Below are positions 39,450-49,201 of a stretch of 64,000 bases of DNA, piece after piece (the stretch's first letter is position 1; each line of letters opens with the position of its first letter). Location of the stretch: contig CBDDFV010000012.1 of assembly GCA_965227335.1 (NCBI GenBank), positions 248,001 through 312,000 on the forward strand, read 5' to 3'. Source of the DNA: CBDDFV01 sp965227335. GTDB taxonomy: Bacteria > Planctomycetota > Phycisphaerae > Phycisphaerales > SM1A02. Under the pieces are notes generated by a model. That model saw nothing but the letters and a program-made list of their open reading frames with translations, was not told the DNA's origin and did not search any database. Position numbers and translations under genes: made by a program.

Positions 39450-41036
39450 ATGACGATGATTCATTTCCCGGTCGTGTGCAGAGTTCTCTTGGCGGGGCTT
39501 TTCATGTGGACGCGTTTCTCGGCGCTCCGGTCGCAAGGCGTCCGACGACGGTCATCCGTGGTGCGGCGCGGCGCGGCGGGCGGGTGTCTCCTCGTGGCGC
39601 TGCTGACGGCGGGGTCGTGCGAGACGGTACGGATCATGGGACCGCCGCCCGCGGCCTCTTCGGCGTCCATCGATGAACTTCAGGTCGAGGTCATGACATT
39701 CGCTGACACCTACGTCGCGGTCGTGGCTCAGGCGATTGATGAGACAGCGCAGTCGCAGCCGGCGGCGGTGCGGCGCGAACTGCACGAAATGAAGCTTCGC
39801 TGCGTCGAGAACGCCCTTGCGATCGCGGCGGGCCGGAACCCGACCGGCGCCCTGCTCGACTTGACGGTCGTCGTGACGCTGCAGCGGGCGGTTGTCGAGG
39901 AATACTGGATCCCCGAGCGCCTGAGCGACCCCGGCGAACGGATGCTCGCGGCGTTCCGTTTTCTCGAGGACGAGATCTGGCGGATCACGGATCGGCAACT
40001 GGACGACGAGCAACTCGCCGCGCTCCGGGCCCTGATCCCGGAGATCCGCGCCCGGTATCGCGACGAGATCTTCGTGTCGTCCATCCGCGCGAGCGACTTC
40101 GCCGAGGAGCGCAGCGTCGCCGGGGCGCGGCTGGAAGGCGGCCGGAGCCTGCTCTCGCTCTTCCGACTGGATCCGCTCGCCGGTCTGACGCCGACCGCGC
40201 AGCAGTTGCTGCAAACGCGTCTGCTGGCTGAGCGGAGTTTCTTCTGGGCGAAGCGTCTGCCGATGATCCTCTCGTGGCGGGCGCAGACGGTGGTCAAGGA
40301 GTCGCTGGCCGAGCCGGACGTGCAGCGACTTCTCGACGCGACCGACCAGGTGACGGCGTCGAGCGAACGAATCAGCACCACCGCGGAGTCCCTGCTCACG
40401 CAGTTCCCGGAAGAGCGCGCAGCCGCGATCAGCCAGGTCGAAGCAATGGTCGCACGGGAACGCGAGGCGGCGCTCGATCAACTCGCCGTCATCGTCACGA
40501 ACGAGCGGGAGGCGGCGATCCAGCAGGCGTTCGACGGCGTGGCGGCGGAACGCGAGGCGCTGCTCGAGGTCTTCGAGCAGGAGGACGAACGGCTCCGGGG
40601 ACTCCTCGGCGATCTGCGGGAGACGGTCGACGCCGGGACCAGCCTCGCGACGACGCTCAACGCGACGATCGCGTCGACCGAACAACTGCGGGCCAGCCTC
40701 GCCCGCAGCGATCAGGCCGCGACGCCGGGCGACGGCGATGCGGCGTCGTTCGACATCGCGGCGTACCAGGCGACGCTGGATTCCACGACGGCCACGGTTG
40801 AACAGCTCAACCGCCTCGTCGATTCGTTGACGGAACTTATGGCGTCACCGGCGTGGACGGACCGATCGACCGATCTCACGGCCGCCGCGGATCGGGCGCA
40901 GATGTCGATGGAGGCGCTGATTGATCGGAGTTTCGAGCGGGGCCTGATCCTCATCGTCGTCCTGCTCGGCGGCGGGCTGCTGGTCGCGCTCGTCTATCGA
41001 TTCGTGGCGACTCGCATGCTGACGCCCGCCGCCTGA
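39450..41036 (+). CDS. Envelope coiled-coil protein with C-terminal membrane anchor
   Basis: A 528-residue protein, possibly starting further downstream. A hydrophobic segment ends in a lipobox-like LLTAGSC at about residues 51-57, and the extreme C-terminus has a membrane helix (GLILIVVLLGGGLLVALVYR). Between them the protein is almost wholly alpha-helical; residues 290-480 form long coiled coils with repeated EREAALDQLAVIVTNEREAA patterns. Two membrane attachments with coiled coil between suggest an envelope-spanning or scaffold role. No family recognised. It is followed 130 bases later by the FKBP gene. Confidence 0.75.
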   Translation: MTMIHFPVVCRVLLAGLFMWTRFSALRSQGVRRRSSVVRRGAAGGCLLVALLTAGSCETVRIMGPPPAASSASIDELQVEVMTFADTYVAVVAQAIDETAQSQPAAVRRELHEMKLRCVENALAIAAGRNPTGALLDLTVVVTLQRAVVEEYWIPERLSDPGERMLAAFRFLEDEIWRITDRQLDDEQLAALRALIPEIRARYRDEIFVSSIRASDFAEERSVAGARLEGGRSLLSLFRLDPLAGLTPTAQQLLQTRLLAERSFFWAKRLPMILSWRAQTVVKESLAEPDVQRLLDATDQVTASSERISTTAESLLTQFPEERAAAISQVEAMVAREREAALDQLAVIVTNEREAAIQQAFDGVAAEREALLEVFEQEDERLRGLLGDLRETVDAGTSLATTLNATIASTEQLRASLARSDQAATPGDGDAASFDIAAYQATLDSTTATVEQLNRLVDSLTELMASPAWTDRSTDLTAAADRAQMSMEALIDRSFERGLILIVVLLGGGLLVALVYRFVATRMLTPAA

Positions 41037-41166
41037 CGCCCCGCGATCGCGGCAGATCGCCGCGTCCGGTAAGAATCGGGCGGGCGGGGCGTGTCATCAA
41101 CCCACATCGGACGCGAAGCGCGTGTCGGCGGTGAGCGCCGGGCGGGATCCGGTCGATCATGTGGGT

Positions 41167-41607
41167 ATGCTGCGCCGACGTCCACAACGTGCCTTGCGAA
41201 GAACCCTGTCGCGCCGCTGCGCCGGCCCGGCGGTCGGCGTGCTGTTCCTCGTTCTCGCCGGCTGTCGCGATCGCTCCATCAATATCACGGATGCGCCGAT
41301 GCCGGTGGTGTCGGAGCAGATCGGGCGGGGGCCGGCGGCGGAGCGGGGCGACATCGTCACGGTCGACTACGTCATCACGCTCCCCGATGGCGGCGAGGTC
41401 CTCAATCAGAAGGGCTACGCGTTTGAACTCGGCGCCCGGACGGTGATCGAGGGCGTCGACAAGACGGTCGAGGGGATGCGCCGGGGCGGCATGCGGGAGG
41501 TCATGCTGCAGCCGCACCAGCACTGGGGACGCGACGGGTACGGCGAGAAGGTGCCGCCGAAGACGAACCTGCGGCTGCAGATCTGGTTGCGGGGGATCGA
41601 GGGGTAG
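41167..41607 (+). CDS. FKBP-type peptidyl-prolyl isomerase lipoprotein
   Basis: A 146-residue exported foldase from ATG 41167 (MLRRRPQRALRRTLSRR; GTG 41161 is also in frame). The lipobox is LVLAGC. The FKBP core contains RGDIVTVDYVITLPDGGEVL, FELGARTVIEGVDKTVEGMR, MREVMLQPHQHWG and the closing PPKTNLRLQIWLRGIEG. Catalytic-pocket residues around VIEGVD and the final L/F strand are conserved. Acts on prolyl bonds of envelope proteins. Confidence 0.9.
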   Translation: MLRRRPQRALRRTLSRRCAGPAVGVLFLVLAGCRDRSINITDAPMPVVSEQIGRGPAAERGDIVTVDYVITLPDGGEVLNQKGYAFELGARTVIEGVDKTVEGMRRGGMREVMLQPHQHWGRDGYGEKVPPKTNLRLQIWLRGIEG

Positions 41608-41652
41608 GCGTTCGGACGAGGTGCGTCGACGCGCTTCTCGACGACCGGCGCG

Positions 41653-42414
41653 TCAGCCGAACAACTTCCGCAACCGACCTTGCGCTTCCTCACCTGCGAT
41701 GACTTCGGCGCTCAGCGCGGCGGCCTTCTCGAACACCGCGTCCTCCATCGAGCCGTCGAGTTCGTTCAGCCAGTGCTTCGTGACGGCCATCGCGTGCGGG
41801 CCGCCCTTCGCGAGTTCGCGGGCGAGATCGAGCGCGGCGGTTTCGAGCTGGTCGCGTTCGACGAGGTGGGTCGCGAGTCCCATCTCGAAGCCCGCCTGCC
41901 CGGAAATCACGCCGCCCGCGAGCAGCATCGCGCGGGCGCGACCGGCGCCGACCTTCTTGATGAGCCACGGCGCGACGACCGCGGGGCAGACGCCGAGGCT
42001 GACTTCCGGATAGCCGACCTTGCTGTCCGCGTGGGTGATCGCGAAGTCGGGGACGACCATGAGGCCGCAGCCGCCGCCAACCGCCGCGCCCTGCACGCGG
42101 GCGATCGTGGGGATGGCGAGTCGTCGAATGGCGCGGCTGACTTCGGAGAGTCGGAGCAGCATCGTCGCCATCTTCTGCGCGTCCTGGATGACGCCCTTGA
42201 GGTCCATGCCGGCGCAGAAGGCTTTCCCCTCGCCGGCGAGGATCATGACGCGGACGGATTCGTCGGCCGCGATCGCGTCGACGGCGTCGCCGAGGGCGTC
42301 GATGAGTTCGAGCGAGAGGGCGTTGCGGGCGGAGGGCCGGTTCATGGTGACGACGGCGATCCCGTCGTCGGGCCGGGTGGTCAGCACGAGTTGTTCGGTC
42401 GCGGTTTCGGACAT
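41653..42414 (-). CDS. Enoyl-CoA hydratase/isomerase family protein
   Basis: Crotonase-fold protein of 253 residues from ATG 42414 (MSETATEQLVLTTRPDDGIA). Key segments: NRPSARNALSLELIDALGDA, the oxyanion-hole motif FCAGMDLKG, VQGAAVGGGCGLMVVPDFAI and VGYPEVSLGVCPAVVAPWL, where the Glu of PEV is the catalytic acid of hydratases. The first catalytic Glu position is less clear, so isomerase or methylglutaconyl-type hydratase activity is possible. Divergent from the MBL gene with only 37 bases between the start codons. Confidence 0.9.
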   Translation of the reverse strand: MSETATEQLVLTTRPDDGIAVVTMNRPSARNALSLELIDALGDAVDAIAADESVRVMILAGEGKAFCAGMDLKGVIQDAQKMATMLLRLSEVSRAIRRLAIPTIARVQGAAVGGGCGLMVVPDFAITHADSKVGYPEVSLGVCPAVVAPWLIKKVGAGRARAMLLAGGVISGQAGFEMGLATHLVERDQLETAALDLARELAKGGPHAMAVTKHWLNELDGSMEDAVFEKAAALSAEVIAGEEAQGRLRKLFG

Positions 42415-42451
42415 ACCCGGAGTGTAGCCCGACGCGCGGTATCCTGCCGCC

Positions 42452-43300
42452 ATGACGACTTCAGCGACGAGTGCACACCAGTGGTCCTGGCGGCTCCTGC
42501 GGGCCGGCGCCTTCCGGCTCGACGGCGGTTCGATGTTCGGCGTCGTGCCGAAGGCGTTGTGGGCGCGGATGGTCGAGTGTGATGACAAGAACCGGATCGA
42601 TCTGCAGTCGAACTGTCTGCTGCTGGAGGACGGCGAGCGTCGGGTGCTGATCGAGACGGGCTACGGCGGGAAGTGGGGGGACAAGGACCGGGCCATCTTC
42701 CACCTCGAGGATCGGACGGTGACGGATGCGCTGGCGGAGGTCGGCGTGGCGCCGGGCCAGATCGACACGGTGATCGTGAGTCACCTGCACTTCGATCACG
42801 CGGGCGGGCTGACGCATCTGGATGAGGCGGGCGAACCGGTCTCGACGTTCGCGAACGCGGAGATCATCGTGCAACAGATGGAATGGGACGATGCGCTGGC
42901 GAACAAGTCGACGATGACGAAGACGTACCTGCGGTCGCATCTGGATCCGGTGGCGGACCAGGTGCGATGCGTCGACGGCACGGCGGAGGTCCGGCCCGGG
43001 ATTCACGTCTGGCCGATGCCGGGTCACACGTGGGGTCAGCATGCGATTCGATTCGCGGATGAACGGGGCGTGGTCGCGTACGTCGGGGATGTGATGCCGA
43101 CGGTGAATCACGTCGGTCTGGCGTTCAGTCTGGCGTACGACATGCTGCCGTACGAGAACATGCAGTCGAAGGCCGCGCTGCTGGAGCGGGCGGCGGGCGA
43201 GGGGTGGCGGCTGGCGCTGGATCACGAGCCGGGGGATGCGGTGGTTCGGGTGGAGGCGGGTGAGAAGCCGGGGCAGTGGGGGCTGGCGGCGGCGGAGTAG
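42452..43300 (+). CDS. Metallo-beta-lactamase-fold hydrolase with intact zinc motif
   Basis: A 282-residue MBL hydrolase. All zinc motifs are present: VIVSHLHFDHAGGLTHLD, the GHTWGQHAIRF histidine, the bridging aspartate in VAYVGDVMPT and the late histidine in ALDHEPGDAV. The N-terminus RAGAFRLDGGSMFGVVPKAL resembles lactonase-type members that act on small esters or lactones. The substrate cannot be specified. It contrasts with the degraded MBL protein at 28 kb. Confidence 0.9.
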   Translation: MTTSATSAHQWSWRLLRAGAFRLDGGSMFGVVPKALWARMVECDDKNRIDLQSNCLLLEDGERRVLIETGYGGKWGDKDRAIFHLEDRTVTDALAEVGVAPGQIDTVIVSHLHFDHAGGLTHLDEAGEPVSTFANAEIIVQQMEWDDALANKSTMTKTYLRSHLDPVADQVRCVDGTAEVRPGIHVWPMPGHTWGQHAIRFADERGVVAYVGDVMPTVNHVGLAFSLAYDMLPYENMQSKAALLERAAGEGWRLALDHEPGDAVVRVEAGEKPGQWGLAAAE

Positions 43301-43410
43301 GCGACGCCCGGATCGGACCGTCCCGCGGCCCGAACAGAACCCAACCCACATTTTGTCTGTTTGTTGTGTTTGATGGTATGTTGGGTGGGATCCTGGGCGG
43401 AGGTCACCTG

Positions 43411-43686
43411 ATGGGACGGATTTCGATTGACGTCACCGACGAACAGCACCAGCGGCTGAAGGCGCTGGCGGCATTGAAGGGGAAGTCCATGAAGCAGCTC
43501 GTGCTGGAGAGCACGCTGGGCGGCGAGGATCCCGAATGGCTCGCGTTCATCGCGATTCTGGAGGAGCGGATCCGGCGTCACGAGACAAACCCGGGACCAT
43601 CTCGCCCGGTTGAGGAGATCTTCGAGGAGGCTCGTCAGATGCATCGCGACGGGCGGCGACCGTCGCCACGAGGGAAACCGTTCTGA
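43411..43686 (+). CDS. Antitoxin of a ParDE-like toxin-antitoxin module
   Basis: A 91-residue protein from ATG 43411 (MGRISIDVTDEQHQRLKALA) with GGGCGGAGG as ribosome site. The N-terminal third is a ribbon-helix-helix DNA-binding domain (ISIDVTDEQHQRLKALAALK and KSMKQLVLEST); the C-terminal tail (PVEEIFEEARQMHRDGRRPS) is the toxin-neutralising part. The AT-richer upstream segment, with TTGTGT and TATGTT at about 17-base spacing, is a plausible promoter subject to autorepression. Confidence 0.82.
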   Translation: MGRISIDVTDEQHQRLKALAALKGKSMKQLVLESTLGGEDPEWLAFIAILEERIRRHETNPGPSRPVEEIFEEARQMHRDGRRPSPRGKPF

Positions 43687-43711
43687 TGACACATTGACCT
43701 GGGGGCGTCCG

Positions 43712-44043
43712 TTGCCGGGGTTCGAAATCACCGTTGACGCGGATCGTGATCTCGTCGAGATCGCGTGGTACACGTTGGATCGCTGGGGCGCCGCGCAGGC
43801 GGAGCGGTATCTGGCGGCGCTTCGCGCTCACCTGATCGGCATTGGCGAAGGCGTCGTGCGATCGTCGCCCGTCGCGCCGGATTGACCACCGTTCGCGAGA
43901 GTCGCTGCCGCCGCCATCGCGTATTCCACGTCGAGCGTGAAGGGGCGTCGCCGCTGATCATCGCGGTGTATCACGAGCAGATGGACCTGGCTCAACGGGT
44001 GCGGGAGCGGCTCACCAGCCTGACCGGCCCTGACGCCGACTGA
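43712..44043 (+). pseudogene. ParE/RelE-family toxin, frameshifted
   Basis: Two overlapping frames together make one ParE-like toxin. The first, from TTG 43712, reads LPGFEITVDADRDLVEIAWY and continues to GEGVVRSSPVAPD then stops at 43885. The other frame continues with GLTTVRESRCRRHRVFHVER and LIIAVYHEQMDLAQRVRERL to 44043. One added base near 43878-43884 would join them as SSPVAPGLTTVRESRCRRHR, matching the family's PGLR-RRH-VFY core. So the toxin is probably inactivated by a one-base deletion (or a sequencing error), leaving an orphan antitoxin. Confidence 0.72.
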
Positions 44044-44139
44044 CCCGCCCGCATCCCCCGACTACAATCGCCCTTCCCGCCGCGGGAGCGTCTCGCGCGG
44101 GTCTGAGATGGCTGTCTGCACCAGATCGCGAGTCCCGCC

Positions 44140-45861
<1,722 letters not shown>

Positions 45862-45888
45862 GCGCGTCGGTCGGGATCGAGTCCCGAC

Positions 45889-46129
45889 GTAGGGTCCGCA
45901 CCCCGTGCGGACCGTGTGAGGCGACCTGTCGTACCGTTGCCGCATCATTTGCCACTATCACCGCCGAGGGCTCGCGGCGCTCAGATGGGTAGGGTCCGCA
46001 CCCTGTGCGGACCGTGTGGGGCGACCAGACATCCCGTACGGTCCGCACGGGGTGCGGACCCTACCAGTAGGCCGCATGGATCACGACCGCCGGGCACGTT
46101 CCGCACGTGCGTGCGGAACCTACGTCGTC
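45889..46129. repeat. Cluster of GTAG-led palindromes (REP/REPIN-like)
   Basis: Four palindromes share GTAGG-TCCGCAC-GTGCGGA. Copy 1 (45889-45925) and copy 2 (45989-46026) are direct repeats that also share CCGTGTGRGGCGACC. Copy 3 (46037-46065) is inverted relative to copy 2, with about 20 bases between, making a REPIN-like pair. Copy 4 (46098-46125) is of the GTTCCGCAC subtype seen at 29.5 kb and overlaps the stop codon of the photolyase-related gene. No RAYT transposase gene is in the window. Confidence 0.85.
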
Positions 46130-47679
46130 ACGCGTTCCAGGAAACGCTCGGCGGCGCTGAAGATCTTCTTCTTCCGCTCCGCCTTCATCCGGTTCAGCGT
46201 CCCGGTCATCGCGGCGAGGCGGGCGTTCGACTTGAAGTAGTCCACGTGGCGGTCGATGAAGCGCCAGTACAACCCGTCCATGACGTCGCACCACGTGTCG
46301 TCCAAGTCGTCGTCGTCGAAGATCGTCGGTTCCTTCGGCTTCGAATAGTCCGACATCCTGAGGATGTAGTTGCTGCCGCAGATGTACGGCTTCGTGGAGA
46401 AGATCCCGCCGTCGGAGAAGATCCCCATCCCGTAGACATTCGGACCCATCACCCAGTCCGAGGAGTCGATGAACATCTCCATGAACCACCGGTGCGCCTC
46501 GCGCGGCTCGATCTCGCACAGCAGCATCAGATTGCCCGCGACCATCAAACGTTCAATGTGGTGCGTCCAGCCGCGCTGCTGCGCGTGGCGGATCGTGTCG
46601 TCGAGGGGGACGACGCCCGTGGTTCCGTCCCACCAGTGCTCGGTCAACTTGTTCGTGCAGTTGAAGAAGTTTGCTTCGTCCTGTTCCTCAGAGAAGTTCC
46701 GGTAGACGCCGCGAATGAACTCGCGCCAGCCGATGATCTGGCGGACGAACCCCTCCAGCGAGTTCAGCGGAACATCGTGTTCCTTCGCGTGCGCCAGAGC
46801 GCGATCAAGCACCTCACGTGGCGTCACCAATCCAAGATTCAGCGCCGGCGTCAGCGCCGAATGCCACAGGAACGGATCCCGCGTCGTCATCGCGTCCTCG
46901 TAGGGTCCGAACTTTGTGAACCGCTCATCGAGGAATCTCCGATACCACGCCAGCGCCTGTCGACGCGTGGCCGGCCACATCCACGATGATTCGTCAAGCA
47001 CGCCGGGGTGATCTGAGAACGTGTCGTTGATGAAGGGGACGACGGCCCGTACGTGATCGGTCACGCCGGCCGCGGTGGTGGCCGGGATGTCGATCTTCTT
47101 CGGGAGGGACTCGCGGTTCTGATCGTCGTACGACCATTTTCCGCCGCGCGGCGAGTCGTCCTTGTTCATAAGCACCCCGAGCCGGCGCCGCTGTCGCTTG
47201 TAGAACCCGGCCATGAACGGCTTGTGGTCGGCGTCGTCGAGGTACGCCGCGAACTCGGAGCGCGGCGTGAGGAACATCGGGCTCTCGAGAAACTCGATAG
47301 CCACGCCCCGCCGCTCCGCGAAGTCGACGATCCGCTGCTCGAAGAACTTGTCCTCGATCTCCCACATCACGAGACGGTGGGGGGGGTCGCTGAGGCCGTC
47401 GAGCCAGCGTTCGAGTTTGGTCTCGTACTTCGTCCGCTTCTCCGCCCCGGACTGCGTGTCGAGGCGTTCGTAATGAACGGTGCAGTCCTGGTCCCGGAGT
47501 TCGTCGCGGTAGGACCGCATCGCCGCGAGGAAGAGCGCGATCTTCTGCTTGTGATGGCGGACGTACGTGCAGAGCCCGAGGTCCTCGGCCATGAAGAACC
47601 GGGCGTGCCGATGCGGCTTCAGGTGGGCGAACGGGAAGAGCTGGTTGCCGAGGATGATGAAGGCGGTGTTCGACGACAT
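46120..47679 (-). CDS. Cryptochrome/photolyase-related protein (FeS-BCP type)
   Basis: A 519-residue flavoprotein of the bacterial (6-4) photolyase/CryB-like DPRP family. The N-terminal lumazine/photoantenna domain begins AFIILGNQLFPFAHLKPHRH. The FAD-binding helical half contains FGPYEDAMTTRDPFLWHSAL, GFVRQIIGWREFIRGVYRNF and WTHHIERLMVAGNLMLLCEI. Cysteines in LLCEIEP, YICGSNYILRMSDY and TWCDVMDGLYWRF are placed as expected for the family's 4Fe-4S cluster. It probably repairs (6-4) photoproducts or acts as a light sensor. It runs toward glnS and ends inside a REP palindrome. Confidence 0.93.
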   Translation of the reverse strand: MSSNTAFIILGNQLFPFAHLKPHRHARFFMAEDLGLCTYVRHHKQKIALFLAAMRSYRDELRDQDCTVHYERLDTQSGAEKRTKYETKLERWLDGLSDPPHRLVMWEIEDKFFEQRIVDFAERRGVAIEFLESPMFLTPRSEFAAYLDDADHKPFMAGFYKRQRRRLGVLMNKDDSPRGGKWSYDDQNRESLPKKIDIPATTAAGVTDHVRAVVPFINDTFSDHPGVLDESSWMWPATRRQALAWYRRFLDERFTKFGPYEDAMTTRDPFLWHSALTPALNLGLVTPREVLDRALAHAKEHDVPLNSLEGFVRQIIGWREFIRGVYRNFSEEQDEANFFNCTNKLTEHWWDGTTGVVPLDDTIRHAQQRGWTHHIERLMVAGNLMLLCEIEPREAHRWFMEMFIDSSDWVMGPNVYGMGIFSDGGIFSTKPYICGSNYILRMSDYSKPKEPTIFDDDDLDDTWCDVMDGLYWRFIDRHVDYFKSNARLAAMTGTLNRMKAERKKKIFSAAERFLERVTT

Positions 47680-48104
47680 ATGTTGCTCTTCGCGAGCGGA
47701 TCAACTCCGGATGCCCCACGCCCCCCAATCGTCGGAGATCACCGGACGGGAGTTCGATGGACGCTGGTCGGTGTCGAGAGGCGCGATACGCCGGGCGGAC
47801 CGTGGAGGGGACCGGACGACCGCTGGCGAGCGGTCACAGCTGCGTCGTTCCATCGCCGCGCCGCGCCGTCTCTGGCCGCACGTCGAGACGTTCGGCGTCA
47901 TGCGACGCGATCCCGCTCCCCGGGTGAAGCGGTGCATCAAGGCGGACCGCTGCGTCTGTCGTGGCGGTGGCCGACAGACGTCCCGACCCCGCGACCGCCT
48001 CGCGCGCCCCATCCGGCTTCCGACGACCGCCCGCCCATCGGGATCCGCCGCACGGATCGCCCAACCCGATCGGTGGACCTTGTGGACCCGGCGGACGCGA
48101 CCTC

Positions 48105-48210
48105 GTGGGTCTCGCGTGTCTCACGGGTCTCACGGGTCTCGCGTGTCTCGTGGGCCTCGTGGGCCTCGTGGACCCCGTGGACCGCGTGGACCGCAGAGAC
48201 CCTGTGGACC
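48105..48210. repeat. 9-bp minisatellite (GTGGGTCTC family)
   Basis: About eleven and a half tandem 9-base units drift from GTGGGTCTC through GCGTGTCTC and ACGGGTCTC to GTGGGCCTC and GTGGACCGC. Because 9 is a multiple of 3, every frame through it is open, including one encoding HETRETRETRETHE on the minus strand; none has a convincing start or ribosome site. The rest of 47680-48341 shows no gene. Confidence 0.85.
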
Positions 48211-48341
48211 GTGTTGAAACGGACATGTGCTCCACCCTCCACCAGATTATCGAACTGAATGATTCATTCACTCACTTTGTGTTTGCGAGGGGGAAGGGGA
48301 TCGCGGGAGGGTGGAGGGGGGTTGGACGGCGACGACGCCGT

Positions 48342-48502
48342 GTTGTGGATCGGGCTGGGCGTGGCTTGAGGGTTGCAGGAGGTGGATCGGGCGGAGCGTG
48401 GTTTGGGGGTTGCAGGACGAGAATCGGGCGAGGCATGGTTTGGGGGTTGCTGGACGTGGATCGGGCTGGGCGTGGCTGAGGGTTGCGGGATGTGGATCGG
48501 GG
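48342..48502. repeat. 37-bp tandem repeat (GTTGCAGGA..GTGGATCGGGC)
   Basis: Four and a half copies of GTTGCRGGA-GTGGATCGGGC-GAGCGTGGTTTGGGG arranged head to tail with 36-37 base spacing. No gene is credible through it; it lies upstream of the convergent DinB-like gene end. Confidence 0.85.
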
Positions 48503-48616
48503 GCGGTCGTCGTGACGGGACGGGGTCGGCCCCTGATCGTGGGAGGAGGCTTCGGTCTGACCATGTGGGAAACCAGCCCAGGCCCGGCCCCGCCGCCAGA
48601 ACCAGCCTTCACCCGA

Positions 48617-49201
48617 TCATTCCGCGGAATGAGGGGTCCGCATCGCCTCGTTGAACGCGGCGGACCGGCCGGGCGGGATCGTGAAGTACCGCCACGTCTC
48701 GGGCTCCGCCTGGAGCCGCGCGAGGAATGCGATCTGTCCGATGTGAGCGCCGTAGTGGTCGATCTGACGGGCGATCGCGAGGTGGACGGAGTGAGGAACG
48801 CCCCGGATCCTGACCACGCGTTCGAAATCCGCGACGGTCAGCGGTTCGAGCGCCGCCTCGAGCGTGCGCCAGCCCGCATCCCAGGCCTGCATCAGCGCGG
48901 CCCGGCCCTCGGCGGTCGGGGGCGGCGCGGCGAACTCGCCGTCGCGATCGCGGGTGGGTTTCTCGCCGTCCGATTCGCCACGCAGCATGGCGTCGAAGTC
49001 GCCCCAGCGGCTCATCATGTTGCCGGCGAGGTGCTGAACGAGCACGGCGATGCTGTTCATGTGCGGCGCGGGACGAAGAAAGAAATGTGCATCCGAGGTC
49101 TGATCGAGGCAATGCTCCGCAAACTGTCGCTGGCGGCGGAACACGGTCAGCGCGGCGTCGCGGGCGTCGAGTTCGAGCGGCGTGTCGTACCTCTGCGTCA
49201 T
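48617..49201 (-). CDS. DinB-like protein (DUF1572 type)
   Basis: A 194-residue four-helix-bundle protein from ATG 49201 (MTQRYDTPLELDARDAALTV). The metal-site histidines are visible in IAVLVQHLAGNMMSRWGD and AIARQIDHYGAHIGQIAFLA, giving the three-His arrangement of DinB/YfiT proteins, many of which are thiol-dependent transferases. The start overlaps the stop of the M23 peptidase gene by four bases, so translation is coupled. Confidence 0.88.
   Translation of the reverse strand: MTQRYDTPLELDARDAALTVFRRQRQFAEHCLDQTSDAHFFLRPAPHMNSIAVLVQHLAGNMMSRWGDFDAMLRGESDGEKPTRDRDGEFAAPPPTAEGRAALMQAWDAGWRTLEAALEPLTVADFERVVRIRGVPHSVHLAIARQIDHYGAHIGQIAFLARLQAEPETWRYFTIPPGRSAAFNEAMRTPHSAE

Noticed and set aside
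43878..43890. Programmed frameshift in the ParE-like toxin
   Set aside because: No slippery heptamer or downstream structure is visible; simple inactivation is more economical.
48260..48612. Minus-strand frame with PATPKPCLARFSSCNPQTT-like repeats
   Set aside because: It is produced by the 37-base tandem repeat; no ribosome site or signal supports translation.
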